Part shown: positions 5,433 to 5,433 of the stretch, in pieces
How positions within the stretch are numbered: position 1 is the stretch's first letter
Layout: each line of letters opens with the position of its first letter
DNA from: an uncultured Ruminococcus sp.
GTDB lineage: Bacteria; Bacillota; Clostridia; Oscillospirales; Ruminococcaceae
Assembly: GCA_946188175.1 (NCBI GenBank)
Contig: CAMHUJ010000147.1
Location: 1 to 5,433 of the forward strand
DNA length: 5,433 bases
Reading direction: 5' to 3'
Notes under the pieces: model-generated
What the model saw: only the letters and a program-made list of their open reading frames with translations
Database searches by the model: none
Told to the model about the DNA's origin: nothing
Translations under genes and position numbers: made by a program

Positions 5433-5433
5433 G

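Overview
The window looks like chromosomal DNA from an anaerobic Gram-positive of the Clostridia, most likely a Ruminococcus-type member of the Oscillospiraceae. Three things point there: a type I dockerin on a secreted carbohydrate-binding protein, a T-box leader with a near-perfect housekeeping promoter in front of thrS, and a threonyl-tRNA synthetase carrying clostridial-style motif 2 and 3 sequences. The species cannot be fixed from this sequence alone. Strong use of codons ending in C or G leaves long open frames on the antisense strands, and these are not genes.

Layout. Positions 1-1751 (minus) encode a secreted protein whose 3' end lies off the window: signal peptide, dockerin, Pro/Thr/Glu linker, then a long parallel beta-helix-like carbohydrate-binding region. 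About 300 bp of divergent intergenic DNA follow, holding a -10 box for that gene and a TTGACA-N17-TATAAT promoter firing rightward. Positions 2083-2319 are a T-box riboswitch whose Stem I, antiterminator and terminator can be read base by base, with threonine codons (ACC) at the specifier position. It controls thrS (2364-4298, plus), a full-length threonyl-tRNA synthetase. A nested hairpin and a strong intrinsic terminator (4303-4407) close that unit. Positions 4452-4937 (minus) hold the C-terminal part of an RsiV-like DUF3298 protein with no start codon, apparently a 5'-truncated remnant. Positions 5091-5432 (minus) are the C-terminal end of a CorA-type divalent cation channel with its own terminator; its start is off the window.

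How the parts work together. The clearest working unit is promoter, T-box, thrS and terminator: uncharged tRNA-Thr should stabilise the antiterminator and raise synthetase expression. The dockerin protein is divergently transcribed and belongs to the extracellular polysaccharide machinery. It would need a cohesin-bearing scaffoldin encoded elsewhere. The right-hand genes are functionally unrelated.

No wholly new system is evident. The points most worth a second look are the dockerin placed N-terminally on a beta-helix protein, complementarity between the T-box specifier region and the T-box bulge, an extra 5' hairpin sharing a motif with the thrS 3' UTR, the truncated DUF3298 gene ending at an inverted repeat, and a CorA with YGIN in place of YGMN.
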